A DNA stretch of 64,000 nt from Thermoanaerobaculia bacterium. GTDB taxonomy: Bacteria > Acidobacteriota > Thermoanaerobaculia > Multivoradales > J023. The position numbers were made by a program, and so were the translations under genes. The stretch spans positions 1 to 64,000 of the forward strand of contig JALCBJ010000020.1 of the NCBI GenBank assembly GCA_028066595.1. The letters are read 5' to 3'. Positions 18,001 through 30,130 of the stretch are shown piece after piece (position 1 is the first letter of the stretch; the number at the start of each line of letters is the position of its first letter). Under the pieces are notes generated by a model. It was given only the letters and a program-made list of their open reading frames with translations. It did not search any database and was not told where the DNA came from.

Positions 18001-20468
18001 CCCGAAAGGCGGGGCCCCGAAAGCCGCGATCATCGAAGCAGGGAGCGTCGCGAACCAACAAGAGCTCGACACGCAAGGAGCGGACCCCATCGGCCACCGC
18101 CGGGAAGGCCCAGGCGAGGGAGCAGTCCGTGCCCGCCAAGCCGGATCTCGAGAGCGAGCGGTCGGCAGTACTGCTGGGGGACGAGGGTCAGCGACTGTCG
18201 ATTCTGCGGGGTGATCACGGGGATCCCTTTCTTTACCTCGGACCCCATGTCGCGGTCGTGGCGGAACAGACGGGAACGGTCGTCCGGGTTCTCGAGCCCG
18301 AGGCCCACGAGGCGGAGGTTCTCCTGGAACCGGGCGATCAGGTCATTCCACTCCGCCCCCTGGGTGGCGGACTCTTCGGCATTTTCTTGCCCGGAATCGA
18401 GTCCGACACCGAGTACCGTTTGAGACTCAGTTTCCCCAACGGAACGGTCCGCGAACGCGACGATCCCTACCGATTCCCATCGACCCTTTCGGATCTCGAC
18501 CTTTACTTGCTGGCCGAGGGTACCCACCTCGAGCTGTGGAACTGCTTGGGCGCCAACCGTCGCGAGGTGGCCGGGGCTAACGGCTGGTCATTCGCGGTAT
18601 GGGCTCCCAATGCGCAGCGCGTGAGTGTGGTGGGCCCGTTCTGCGCCTGGAAGGGCGCGGTCTTCCCCATGCGCCGGCTGGGCACCTCGGGCGTGTGGCA
18701 GATCTTTCTCCCCGATTCGATTCTCGGCGATGGAGACAGCGAGGTATCCGATCAGAGCGGAACTCTGTACAAATACGAGATTCTCACGCAACGCGGCCAG
18801 AAGATCTTCAAAGCCGATCCCGTGGGCTCTTGGTGCCAGCTACCACCTGACACCGCCTCGCGCACCTATCACTCCCGGTATCAGTGGAACGACGAAGAAT
18901 GGTGGCAGCGTCGCCGCTGGGCCGATCTGCGGCAAGGGCCCATGGCGACCTATGAGATTCATCTGACCTCGTTCGCGCGCAGCACCTTCGACGATCGGGA
19001 CCCGGATGCTCTCGTGAACTATCGGGATCTGGCTCCTCGCGTGGCGAAGCACGTGAAGGATTTGGGGTTCGACAGTGTCGAACTACTACCGATCGCCGAG
19101 CACCCGTTTGACGGCTCCTGGGGCTACCAGGTCACCGGATACTTTGCTCCCACCTCGCGCTTCGGCTCGCCAGACGACTTCCGGTTCTTCGTCGACCACC
19201 TCCATCAGGAGGGTATCGCGGTGATCGTCGACTGGGTTCCCGCCCATTTCGTCAAGGACGGTCATGGATTGGGCCGATTCGACGGTTCCGCGCTCTACGA
19301 GCACGAGGATCCGCGTCGAGGCGAGCATCCCGACTGGGGCACCTATGTCTTCAACTATGGCCGCTACGAGGTGCGAAACTTCTTGGTGGCCAACGCCCTG
19401 TATTGGTTGGAGGAGTTCCATGTCGACGGTTTGCGGGTCGACGCCGTGGCATCCATGCTGTATCTCGACTACAGCCGAAAGGAAGGCGAATGGCTGCCGA
19501 ATCACCACGGCGGCAACGAGAACTACGAGGCCCTGGAGTGTTTGCGTGAAGTGAATCGGCGAATCGCTGAGCGGTGTCCGGGATGCTTCACCATCGCAGA
19601 GGAGTCGACAGCCTGGCCGGGCATCACGAAGCCGACAGAAGAAGGTGGGTTGGGCTTCACGTTCAAATGGAACATGGGTTGGATGCACGACACGCTGGAC
19701 TACTTCCAGATCGATCCGTACTTCCGTTCCCACCACCACGACAAGCTCACGTTCGCCATGGTCTACGAGTACTCGGAGGCCTACGTGAATCCTCTCTCCC
19801 ATGACGAAGTGGTCCACGGTAAGAGGTCGCTGTGGTCGAAGATGCCGGGAGACGCGTGGCGCAAGGCGGCTCACCTTCGCGCCCTGTTCGCCTATCAGTT
19901 CACACGTCCGGGCAAGATCCTGCTGTTCATGGGTTCGGAGCTCGGTTCACCCCGCGAGTGGAACCACGAGGGTGGGCTCGATCACTATCTCCTCGGCGAC
20001 CCGTATCGAAAGGGCCTGCGCGACTTCGTGGTGGCTCTCGGCCGGCTCTATCGCGAGACGCCGGCGTTCTGGCGCCTCGATCACGAACCCGCTGGTTTCC
20101 AGTGGCTCGCCGTCGAAGACCGCTCCCGCTCGGTCTTCGCGTTTGCCCGCTACGCCGAGCCGGCCGAGGTCGTGCTGGACGACGATGAAGACTCCACCAG
20201 CCTCGTGAAGTCGTGGAAAGTTCCGGATCTCCATGCCCTCGTCGCACTCAATCTCACGCCGGTTCCCCGAGACGACTATCGGATCGGCGTTCCGGCAGCC
20301 GGGAGCTATCGTGTCGCACTGTGCAGTGACGACGAGAGCTTCGGCGGCAGTGGCTATCCCCGTGCGAAAACCGTGACGGCAGATGGGACTCCATGCGATG
20401 GCTGGCGCGACAGTCTGCAGCTCACGCTGCCACCGCTCTCGGCGATGGTGTTGCTGCCAAAGAGATGA
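17997..20468 (+). CDS. glgB: 1,4-alpha-glucan branching enzyme GlgB
   Basis: An 823-aa GH13 enzyme that creates alpha-1,6 branches in glycogen. Two N-terminal CBM48-like modules are visible, the second around WSFAVWAPNAQRVSVVGPFC. The catalytic barrel has IVDWVPAHF, nucleophile Asp482 in GLRVDAVASM, acid/base Glu535 in IAEESTAWPG, and the transition-state pair in NPLSHDEVVHG. MGSELGSPREWNHE follows as expected. The first ~45 residues are an unusual Lys/Arg/Ser/Thr-rich stretch with no predicted fold. The start overlaps the bpt stop. An in-frame GTG at residue 45 (18129) could start a form lacking most of that stretch. Confidence 0.95.
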   Translation: MTRKAGPRKPRSSKQGASRTNKSSTRKERTPSATAGKAQAREQSVPAKPDLESERSAVLLGDEGQRLSILRGDHGDPFLYLGPHVAVVAEQTGTVVRVLEPEAHEAEVLLEPGDQVIPLRPLGGGLFGIFLPGIESDTEYRLRLSFPNGTVRERDDPYRFPSTLSDLDLYLLAEGTHLELWNCLGANRREVAGANGWSFAVWAPNAQRVSVVGPFCAWKGAVFPMRRLGTSGVWQIFLPDSILGDGDSEVSDQSGTLYKYEILTQRGQKIFKADPVGSWCQLPPDTASRTYHSRYQWNDEEWWQRRRWADLRQGPMATYEIHLTSFARSTFDDRDPDALVNYRDLAPRVAKHVKDLGFDSVELLPIAEHPFDGSWGYQVTGYFAPTSRFGSPDDFRFFVDHLHQEGIAVIVDWVPAHFVKDGHGLGRFDGSALYEHEDPRRGEHPDWGTYVFNYGRYEVRNFLVANALYWLEEFHVDGLRVDAVASMLYLDYSRKEGEWLPNHHGGNENYEALECLREVNRRIAERCPGCFTIAEESTAWPGITKPTEEGGLGFTFKWNMGWMHDTLDYFQIDPYFRSHHHDKLTFAMVYEYSEAYVNPLSHDEVVHGKRSLWSKMPGDAWRKAAHLRALFAYQFTRPGKILLFMGSELGSPREWNHEGGLDHYLLGDPYRKGLRDFVVALGRLYRETPAFWRLDHEPAGFQWLAVEDRSRSVFAFARYAEPAEVVLDDDEDSTSLVKSWKVPDLHALVALNLTPVPRDDYRIGVPAAGSYRVALCSDDESFGGSGYPRAKTVTADGTPCDGWRDSLQLTLPPLSAMVLLPKR

Positions 20469-20477
20469 CCCTTAGGC

Positions 20478-20540
20478 GTGTGGCATTCGGATGCCGCACC
20501 GAATGTCTGGCACTTGCGAAAGGCGCCGATCGAACGGCGC
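20478..20540 (+). other. Two stem-loops downstream of glgB
   Basis: First stem-loop: GTG-t-GGCAT / ATGCC-g-CAC around the tetraloop TCGG (20478-20499), starting 10 nt after the glgB stop. Second: GCGCCG (20523-20528) pairs with CGGCGC (20535-20540) around ATCGAA. Neither has a following T-run, so this is not a standard intrinsic terminator. No credible gene was found in the rest of the interval to 20713. Confidence 0.4.
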
Positions 20541-20713
20541 GAGGGGCGACAAAGAAGGCCTCCGCGACGGCAACGAACCCGGCTTCGTAAGAGGTCGCGT
20601 CGCCTTGAGCTGCCAGATGCTGTGGAAGAACGGCTCGAAGGGTTACAGCCGCCACGATAGATCGAACGGCTGAGTCCGCATCGCCCGCGCTTTCAGCAGG
20701 CCCGGTAAGACCC

Positions 20714-21295
20714 TCACTGCGATGCGGCGTGATACCGCTCCAGCAACTCCTCCTGGGTGATCTGACGAAAGGAGAGGTGGTAGCCCTCGTAGATGGCGAT
20801 TCCGTAAAACAGGAGATCCATGGGGCTAAAAGTAGCCTTCAGGAGCTCTATGGCGATGCCGAAATCGACCTGGAAGAGGACACTGAGGGGCGAGATACCT
20901 TCCTGCGCGCCAATGAATCCAAAGATCGAGAACAGATTGCCGAGTATGCAGCCGAGGAGTGCGAGCAGAGCACCCGCGATGCCGAACTTCGCCGATACCC
21001 CTCGGCCGAACTTGCGTATCGCAACGCCGACGAGGAAGCCGACACCCACCGCCATCCAGCCGATCTGGTACTCGGTAGCGACGGTGATGACGGCCCAGAT
21101 TACTGCTCCTACCAGCGCTGCCACCAGGCCGGCCGAGGTACCGAGTTGAAAGTTCTGTTCCCCCTGCATAGCTGCGAGCACCTGTTGAAGCCGCTCTTGA
21201 TCCAGCTCTTCGGATGCCGACTCTTCGACAATCTCCTCTGCTTCCTCGGTCAAGGCAATGTCGTCGTCGTTCTCGATCTGATCTCTGGCAGGCAT
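20714..21295 (-). CDS. Small four-helix membrane protein with acidic N-terminus
   Basis: A 193-aa protein. The first ~50 residues are strongly acidic (DDDIALTEEAEEIVEESASE) and are followed by about four hydrophobic segments (LVAALVGAVIWAVITVA; IGWMAVGVGFLVGVAI; FGIAGALLALLGCILGNLF; MDLLFYGIAIYEGYHLSF). I do not recognise a named family, although the final segment resembles C-terminal ends of other small bacterial membrane proteins. ATG at 21295 has no good ribosome site. A GAGGAG at about 21325 suggests a start nearer there, but no standard codon lies at the right distance. It follows the CPBP gene by 134 bp. Confidence 0.65.
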   Translation of the reverse strand: MPARDQIENDDDIALTEEAEEIVEESASEELDQERLQQVLAAMQGEQNFQLGTSAGLVAALVGAVIWAVITVATEYQIGWMAVGVGFLVGVAIRKFGRGVSAKFGIAGALLALLGCILGNLFSIFGFIGAQEGISPLSVLFQVDFGIAIELLKATFSPMDLLFYGIAIYEGYHLSFRQITQEELLERYHAASQ

Positions 21296-21429
21296 AGAGC
21301 TATCGTTCTGGTCAACGATGGTCTCCTCGATTCCGGCGGATCGTGATGGATCTGACGTTAGGGTTCTTCTAAAAGTACCCGAGAAGGAACGAAAAGTCCA
21401 TGCGTAGAGGCAAAATACAAACTGACTGC

Positions 21430-22188
21430 TCAGGCGGGGGCAGAATGGAGATGGGGGTCGGTGGCCTCCGGCGACTCGTTCGAGAGTCGCCAGCTCATCC
21501 ACCCGGCTGCCAGGTCGATGGCTGCGTGCAGGATCATCAGCGGGAAGACGCTGCCGCCGAGTACGTAGAGGAGTGCCATGGTGAGCCCGATGCCTGCCAC
21601 TTTCGGTAGGTGACTCGGCTGGTAGGCGTGGCAGACGGCGAAGATGGCCGTCGAGGCGGCGACGGCGAGTACCGGGCCTCCTAGGTTCCAGAAGATCGCC
21701 ATGAGAAATCCCCGGAAGATCAGCTCTTCGTTGATGCCGGCGGTGACGGACAATGCCCAGAACCAGTGCAGCTCCCTCTCATTCGACGGAGTGAGGTTGC
21801 CCACCTCGTTGCTCGATCGGGCGAACTGCTCGCGGACCTGTTCGCGGAACGACTCGCTGGTGATGATGGCGCGGATCTGAAGCGCGAGACCGACGAGGCC
21901 TAGTAGGCAGAGTCCCCAAGCCGCGACAGCGCCGTTGTTCCTGGGCCAGGTGAGGCCCAGGCCTTCCAGCGGACGCGCCAGCCACCACCAGCCGAAAAGC
22001 AGGATGGCGGACTTGATCCACTGCTCGGCCACGAGCTGGCGGTAGAAGGAGATACGGGCGTTCGGGTCGCCGTCGGCGACCCGCTGGCGAACTCGACGAA
22101 CGCTGCGCACGCCGAGGAGAGGCAGGGCAAGTGCGAAGTACGCGACAACGATCCAGTCGAATGGGGTGAGGTTCAGGTCGAAGGTCAT
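21430..22188 (-). CDS. CPBP-family intramembrane metalloprotease
   Basis: A 252-aa membrane protein with the CPBP (CAAX protease and bacteriocin-processing, 'Abi') signatures: the EExxxR motif INEELIFRGFL (Glu154, Glu155, Arg159), then His187 in FAVCHAYQ and His221 in MILHAAIDL. All expected catalytic positions are present. Family members cleave prenylated or bacteriocin-like peptides in the membrane, or act as immunity factors; the substrate here is unknown. The gene is divergent from the ArsR-like regulator, and the palindrome at 22238-22257 lies 50 bp from its start, so joint control is plausible. Confidence 0.9.
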   Translation of the reverse strand: MTFDLNLTPFDWIVVAYFALALPLLGVRSVRRVRQRVADGDPNARISFYRQLVAEQWIKSAILLFGWWWLARPLEGLGLTWPRNNGAVAAWGLCLLGLVGLALQIRAIITSESFREQVREQFARSSNEVGNLTPSNERELHWFWALSVTAGINEELIFRGFLMAIFWNLGGPVLAVAASTAIFAVCHAYQPSHLPKVAGIGLTMALLYVLGGSVFPLMILHAAIDLAAGWMSWRLSNESPEATDPHLHSAPA

Positions 22189-22237
22189 GGCTTGATCTCT
22201 CGAGTAGATGGAGCTGGATTGCTCGCTTGTTGACTAT

Positions 22238-22257
22238 TATTCAGATAAATCTGGATA
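22238..22257. promoter_or_regulatory. Palindromic operator candidate
   Basis: Arms TATTCAGAT (22238-22246) and ATCTGGATA (22249-22257) are inverted repeats with one mismatch in 9 bp and an AA spacer. The site lies in an unusually AT-rich gap between the divergent CPBP protease and an ArsR-like regulator. Autoregulation is inferred. Confidence 0.5.
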
Positions 22258-22270
22258 TCAAGCTCTGGTC

Positions 22271-22276
22271 TATAAT
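22271..22276 (+). promoter_or_regulatory. Perfect -10 box TATAAT, 6 nt before the start codon
   Basis: TATAAT ends 6 nt before the ATG at 22283, so the transcript would begin at or next to the start codon. No consensus -35 lies at 16-18 bp; the operator palindrome occupies the region just upstream. Confidence 0.45.
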
Positions 22277-22282
22277 CAGGCG

Positions 22283-22939
22283 ATGAGCAGACATACCGAC
22301 GGCCTTTCATCCGAAGCCGAGTTCGAAAGCAGCACCGCAAGGCCCGAGCTGGCCGTCAAGACGATCGACGACCTGGAGCAACTACGCGCCCTTTCCGATC
22401 CGCTGCGTCTGCGCATTCTCGAAGCACTCTGCGGCCCGCCGCGCACCACGAAGCAAGTGGCAGACCGGTTGGGCGAAAAACCGACCCGCCTCTACCACCA
22501 CGTCGACGCGTTGGAAGCTGCGGGATTGATCCGGCTGCTCCATACCCGGCCGAAACGAGGAACCCTCGAGAAGTACTACCAGTCGGTGGCGCGCCAGTTC
22601 CGAACCGACCCTTCGATCTTTCCCCGCAGCGGCGAGGGACCATCCGACGACTCGTGGCAGCTGCTGGGGGCACAGCTCCTGGAGGGAGCGGCGGTGGATC
22701 TCCGGCGCCTGGCAGCGGCCACGGAACAGAACGAGGTCGAAGCCGACCCAGAGCGCTTCGAAGCTATGATCGCGCGGATCAAGGTCCATGCGTCGCCGTC
22801 GTCGTTGACGAGCATCTACGAAAAGCTGGAGGCGCTGCTCACCGAGTTGTCGGACGAGGATCCCGGCGAACCCGACGAATCTTGCCGGAGCTTCGATCTG
22901 GTGCTGGCGTTCTTTCCCGAACCGGAGTCCGAGTCGTAA
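22283..22939 (+). CDS. ArsR-like winged-helix transcriptional regulator
   Basis: A 218-aa regulator. The DNA-binding part (about residues 30-110) reads LRALSDPLRLRILEALCG, then RTTKQVADRLGEKPTRLYHH as helix-turn-helix and a wing TRPKRGTLEKYYQSV, as in the ArsR/HTH_20 group. The C-terminal ~110 residues are helical and acidic and could be the effector or dimerisation domain. No metal-binding CxC motif of classical ArsR proteins is seen. ATG at 22283 is chosen because TATAAT ends 6 nt upstream; an upstream in-frame ATG at 22208 would lie before the operator. Likely targets are itself, the divergent CPBP gene and possibly the RND pump downstream. Confidence 0.85.
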   Translation: MSRHTDGLSSEAEFESSTARPELAVKTIDDLEQLRALSDPLRLRILEALCGPPRTTKQVADRLGEKPTRLYHHVDALEAAGLIRLLHTRPKRGTLEKYYQSVARQFRTDPSIFPRSGEGPSDDSWQLLGAQLLEGAAVDLRRLAAATEQNEVEADPERFEAMIARIKVHASPSSLTSIYEKLEALLTELSDEDPGEPDESCRSFDLVLAFFPEPESES

Positions 22940-23060
22940 GCAGCTCGTCCCGATTCCGAGTGCGACCGAACACTTTGGGCGGCAGTTCGTACCTGTTTCG
23001 GTAAGCTCGCTCGGAACGCATCGTTTGTCCTGTATCACTTATCTACGGGTCCAACCTCAC

Positions 23061-24334
23061 ATGACATCAAAACGTCCCCATCTGCGGGCTTCGGCCCGTC
23101 CGCTCGTCCTTCGTCTCCTCGCCGTCCTCGCTACGGTCTGCCTCGTCCTGACCGGTTGCGAGGGAATGGAATTCGGCGACCAGCAGAAGGAGAAGTCGAA
23201 ACCAAAAGAAGAGATCATCCCGGTCGAAGTGGCGGGTCTCATTCGCGGCCCCATCGAGGCGGTACTCCGCTTCTCGACCAATCTCGAGGCCGAAGCCGAG
23301 GTGCAGGTCTTCTCTCAGGCGTCGCGGCTGGTGACCGAGCTGCGGGTGGAAGAGGGCACGCGGGTGAAGAAGGGCGACCTCCTACTGCGGCTCCAAGACG
23401 ATGAGCAGCGGAGTCAGGTCGCGCGCATGGAGATCGATCTGGCGAAGGCACAGCGGGAGTTCAAGCGTCAGGAGAATCTCTTCGGGCAGAAGCTCGTCTC
23501 GGAGCAGGTCTTCGTAGACGCGCAGTACGAAGTCGAGCGTCTGAGCTTGGCGCTCGAAGACGCTCGTCGTCAGCTCTCGTACACCGAGGTCAGGGCACCG
23601 ATTTCGGGCACGATCACCCAGCGTCATGTCAACCTGGGAGACAACGTGCAGCTCGGCCAGCTGCTGTTCGACATGGTGGACTTCGACACCATCGTGGCGC
23701 GTATCTTCGTGCCTGAGCGGGAATTGCCTCGTCTCCAGGTCGGGCAGCCGGCGCGCATTTTCTCGTCCTCTACCGGAGCCGCTCCCCGCACCGGAAACGT
23801 CGATCGGATCTCCCCCGTGGTCGACGCCCAAAGCGGTACCGTGAAAGTGACCTTGCGCATTCCACGCAACCAGGGCTTGGTGCCCGGGATGTATGTCGAG
23901 GTGGAGCTGGTGGTCGCGCGGGAGGACGATGCTTTGCTCGTCCCGAAGCGGGCATTGGTTTATGACGACGTGCAGAGTTTCGTCTATCGGCTCGCGCCCT
24001 TGCCGCCGGAGCCGGAACCGGAGTCATCGATAGAGGTCGCCGACGATGGGGAGGCGGACGACGGCGAAGGCGCCGAGGACGATGCGGAGGAGGAGCCCGA
24101 GCTGCCCGCCGACGGTGTCGTGGAGCGTCTCTTGATCGAGCCGGTGTTGGCGGATCGTGACAGCGTCGTGCCGTCGCAGACCGACGGTCTGAAGGCGGGC
24201 GAGGAGATCGTGGTCGCGGGTCAGGCGGGGCTCAAGGACGGAGCCAAGGTGCGGATCGTCGAAGGTGTGGCCGTCGAGGTCGGTCCGGCGGAGGATCTAC
24301 AGGAGCGAGCCGACACACCCGCCGGGGACGAACC

Positions 24335-24338
<4 letters not shown>
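23061..24338 (+). CDS. RND efflux periplasmic adaptor lipoprotein (membrane fusion protein)
   Basis: A 425-aa membrane fusion protein that bridges an inner-membrane RND pump and an outer-membrane channel. It has an N-terminal signal with lipobox VLTGC. The lipoyl/barrel-sandwich half LVTELRVEEGTRVKKGDLL is followed by a short alpha-hairpin (REFKRQENLFGQKLVSEQ) and the matching YTEVRAPISGTITQRHVNLG. The beta-barrel and membrane-proximal domains follow. The last domain carries a long acidic insert (about 24005-24115) that is unusual for the family. ATG at 23061 fits the signal peptide better than 23025. It overlaps the pump gene by 4 bp. No outer-membrane factor gene is nearby. Confidence 0.92.
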
Positions 24339-27880
<3,542 letters not shown>

Positions 27881-27913
27881 ACGAGCGGAACGGATCTTGC
27901 TGGATTGGCGAGT

Positions 27914-29149
27914 ATGAACCGCCACCAGCTTCTCGTGGCCTCGTTCGTCGGGCTCTGCCTGGCGTTTGCAGTGCCGGCGCAGGCGCAGCTATCCGATCCT
28001 GATTCACCACCTCGAGTCCAGGCATCCGAGGAGGACGAGGCTCAGCCACAGGATGTCTTCTTCGACGTGGTGACGGTCGACGAGGTGTCGGTGGTGGTCC
28101 GCGTCACCGACCGCCGTGGTCAGCCCATCCTGGGCTTGGAAAGGGACGACGTCGCGGTCCGCGTGGGTAGAGAGGTGGTGCCGGTGGCCGGTCTGCGCTG
28201 GCACTCGTCGGAGGCGGCAACGTTCTCTTCAGAGGACGGTCAACCCGGAGATCCGGAACTGCGGACGACCTCGTCCTCGATGGCGCCGGCTCCCGTCGAT
28301 TCGCCGGCGATCAGAGCTCGAAGTCGCACTTTGGATGGCGCAGAGGGCAACGGAGCCTTCGACGAGGATGGCAAGCTTCTGGTGCTCTTCGTACAGGTCG
28401 GCCATCACCAGGTAGTGACCTTCGACGCGTCGTGGGTCACAGGGCACATGAAGGCGCTGCCGAGTATGAGGCGACTCCTCGCGTCGTTACCTGCTACCGA
28501 CCGTGTCGCCGTGGTGTCCTTCGATTCGAAGCTGAAGCTCTGGCAGGATTTTTCCCGCGATCGCCGAGCTACCGGCGAGGCGCTCTGGGATGCGGTGGGC
28601 TTCGGAACCCCGGAGGTTCCAGCGGCGACGGAGGGTCCCTCGCTTGTCGACACCCTAGATTTCGATGCCGCGGAGGAGGCCACCAGCCCTGAGGAGGCTC
28701 TCCACGTGCTCGGAGAAGCCCTGGCGGCCTGGCGGGAACCGAAAGAGATCATCTTCCTCGGCTGGGGACTCGGTCGGCTGGTGGGAGGTATGGTGTCGAT
28801 GCCCAGGGTGTATCGTGACGCCCTGGCGAGCCTGCAGGAAGCGCAGGCCACCGTCCACGTACTCAATGTGGTGCAGATGGGCGGCAATGCTCTGGCATTC
28901 GGTCTGGTGAACGTGGCCGAAGCCACCGGTGGAACCTACGGCTCGACCTTCGAGTTCGGTCGGCGCAAGATCGAACGTCTGGGGCGCGTCCTCGGAGGCT
29001 ACTACCTGCTGACGCTCGATCCGGACGATTTTCCCGGGGTCCGGGGCCGTCTGCGAATCGGTCTCCGTCGGGACCTCGGTCTCGAGTTGCGAGACGTGAG
29101 AATCCATCATCGGAAGATGGTGGTGCAGGGCCGCCAAACAGCGCGCTGA
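27914..29149 (+). CDS. Acidobacterial VWFA-related exported protein
   Basis: A 411-aa secreted protein. The signal peptide ends in VPAQAQ. The following segment DVVTVDEVSVVVRVTDRRG, ending in PILGLERDDVAVRVG, is the typical opening of the acidobacterial VWFA-related family. The von Willebrand A-like domain spans about residues 155-340. Its first strand reads LLVLFVQVGHH where a functional MIDAS would have DxSxS, so the metal site is degenerate. Later strands VAVVSFDSKLKLWQDF and IIFLGWGLGRL fit the fold. It starts 33 bp after the RND pump. ATG at 27914 is preferred to TTG at 27905. Probable role: periplasmic or surface protein binding, unproven. Confidence 0.8.
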   Translation: MNRHQLLVASFVGLCLAFAVPAQAQLSDPDSPPRVQASEEDEAQPQDVFFDVVTVDEVSVVVRVTDRRGQPILGLERDDVAVRVGREVVPVAGLRWHSSEAATFSSEDGQPGDPELRTTSSSMAPAPVDSPAIRARSRTLDGAEGNGAFDEDGKLLVLFVQVGHHQVVTFDASWVTGHMKALPSMRRLLASLPATDRVAVVSFDSKLKLWQDFSRDRRATGEALWDAVGFGTPEVPAATEGPSLVDTLDFDAAEEATSPEEALHVLGEALAAWREPKEIIFLGWGLGRLVGGMVSMPRVYRDALASLQEAQATVHVLNVVQMGGNALAFGLVNVAEATGGTYGSTFEFGRRKIERLGRVLGGYYLLTLDPDDFPGVRGRLRIGLRRDLGLELRDVRIHHRKMVVQGRQTAR

Positions 29150-29242
29150 CAGCGGCGGACACCCAACGAGAGATCTCCTGGTGCAGCCGCTGCGGTGCAC
29201 CGCACCAAGAGGCCGATTGCGGGTCGCGCCGGTGAATCCGGC

Positions 29243-29248
29243 TACACT
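29243..29248 (+). promoter_or_regulatory. -10-like box TACACT near the start codon
   Basis: TACACT ends 9 nt before the ATG at 29258, with no Shine-Dalgarno sequence between. TTGCGG at 29217-29222 is a weak -35 candidate with long (20 bp) spacing. Confidence 0.3.
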
Positions 29249-29257
29249 CGACGTGCA

Positions 29258-30121
29258 ATGTCCGAGCAACCAGCGACCGAATCCACCTTCCAACTCGTTC
29301 ACGAGCCCTCCTTCAGCGGCGTGATTCACGGCGTCGTGCAGACACCGGACGCCGCTGGTGCGCGTCCGACCGTCGTGGTGTGTCACGGCTTCAAGGGATT
29401 CTTCGAGTGGGGCTTCTTTCCGCCGCTGGCCGACCTGCTGGTGCAGCGGGGCTATACCGTCGTGCGCTTCAACTACTCGGGCAGCGGTCAGAAGCCGGGC
29501 GACGATGTGGTGACCGACCTGGAGGCGTTCCGACGCAATACCTTCAGCTTGGAAGTGCAAGAGACGCTACGTGTCCTGGAGGCCTTGGACGAGCTGGCGC
29601 CAGGGCGAGTGGATCTCTCGCGGCTGGCGATCATCGGACACAGCCGCGGTGGTGCGGCCGCGGTCCTCGCCTCGGCGGCCGAGCCCTGGCGAGAACGCCT
29701 GCGCGCACTGGTGACTTGGGCGTCGATCTCGAGCTACGACATCTATCGACGTGGTGAGGCAGAGGTACGAGAGAAGGGATATGCCATCGTGGTCAACGGA
29801 CGTACGGGGCAGGAGTTGAAACTGGGTCCCGATCTTCTGAACGACCTGGACGCCCACCCGGAGCGGCTCGACGTATCTGCAGCCGCGGCCCGCCGCCGGT
29901 CGCCCTGGTTGATCCTCCACGGAACGGGAGACGAGACGGTGTCCACGGACGAGGCTCGTGTTCTGGCGCGCGCGGGCGCGACGGGTGGCGAGGTCGCGCT
30001 CGAGCTGATCGAAGGCGCTGGCCACACGTTCGGCGCTCAGCACCCGTTCACCGGCCCGACGCCCGACGTGATCCGTCTGTTCAACGCTACCCAGACGTGG
30101 TTGCGCGAACACTGTTGGTGA
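29258..30121 (+). CDS. Alpha/beta hydrolase
   Basis: A 287-aa cytoplasmic alpha/beta hydrolase. The nucleophile elbow is IIGHSRGGAAAVL, the acid is probably in LHGTGDETVSTDEAR and the histidine in EGAGHTFGAQHPF. The oxyanion region is VVCHGFKGFFEWGFFP. It resembles the dienelactone-hydrolase-like or acyl-peptidase-like branch with a short lid. Substrate unknown. ATG at 29258 fits the -10-like box upstream and the family N-terminus; an earlier in-frame start at 29195 would add residues that do not look like protein. yigZ follows after 9 bp. Confidence 0.88.
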   Translation: MSEQPATESTFQLVHEPSFSGVIHGVVQTPDAAGARPTVVVCHGFKGFFEWGFFPPLADLLVQRGYTVVRFNYSGSGQKPGDDVVTDLEAFRRNTFSLEVQETLRVLEALDELAPGRVDLSRLAIIGHSRGGAAAVLASAAEPWRERLRALVTWASISSYDIYRRGEAEVREKGYAIVVNGRTGQELKLGPDLLNDLDAHPERLDVSAAAARRRSPWLILHGTGDETVSTDEARVLARAGATGGEVALELIEGAGHTFGAQHPFTGPTPDVIRLFNATQTWLREHCW

Positions 30122-30130
30122 GGCGGTCCG

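Noticed and set aside
22230-22235. TTGACT as -35 box for the ArsR-like gene
   Set aside because: It is 35 bp from TATAAT, too far for a sigma70 promoter; it might serve an alternative promoter, but no matching -10 at 16-18 bp is seen.
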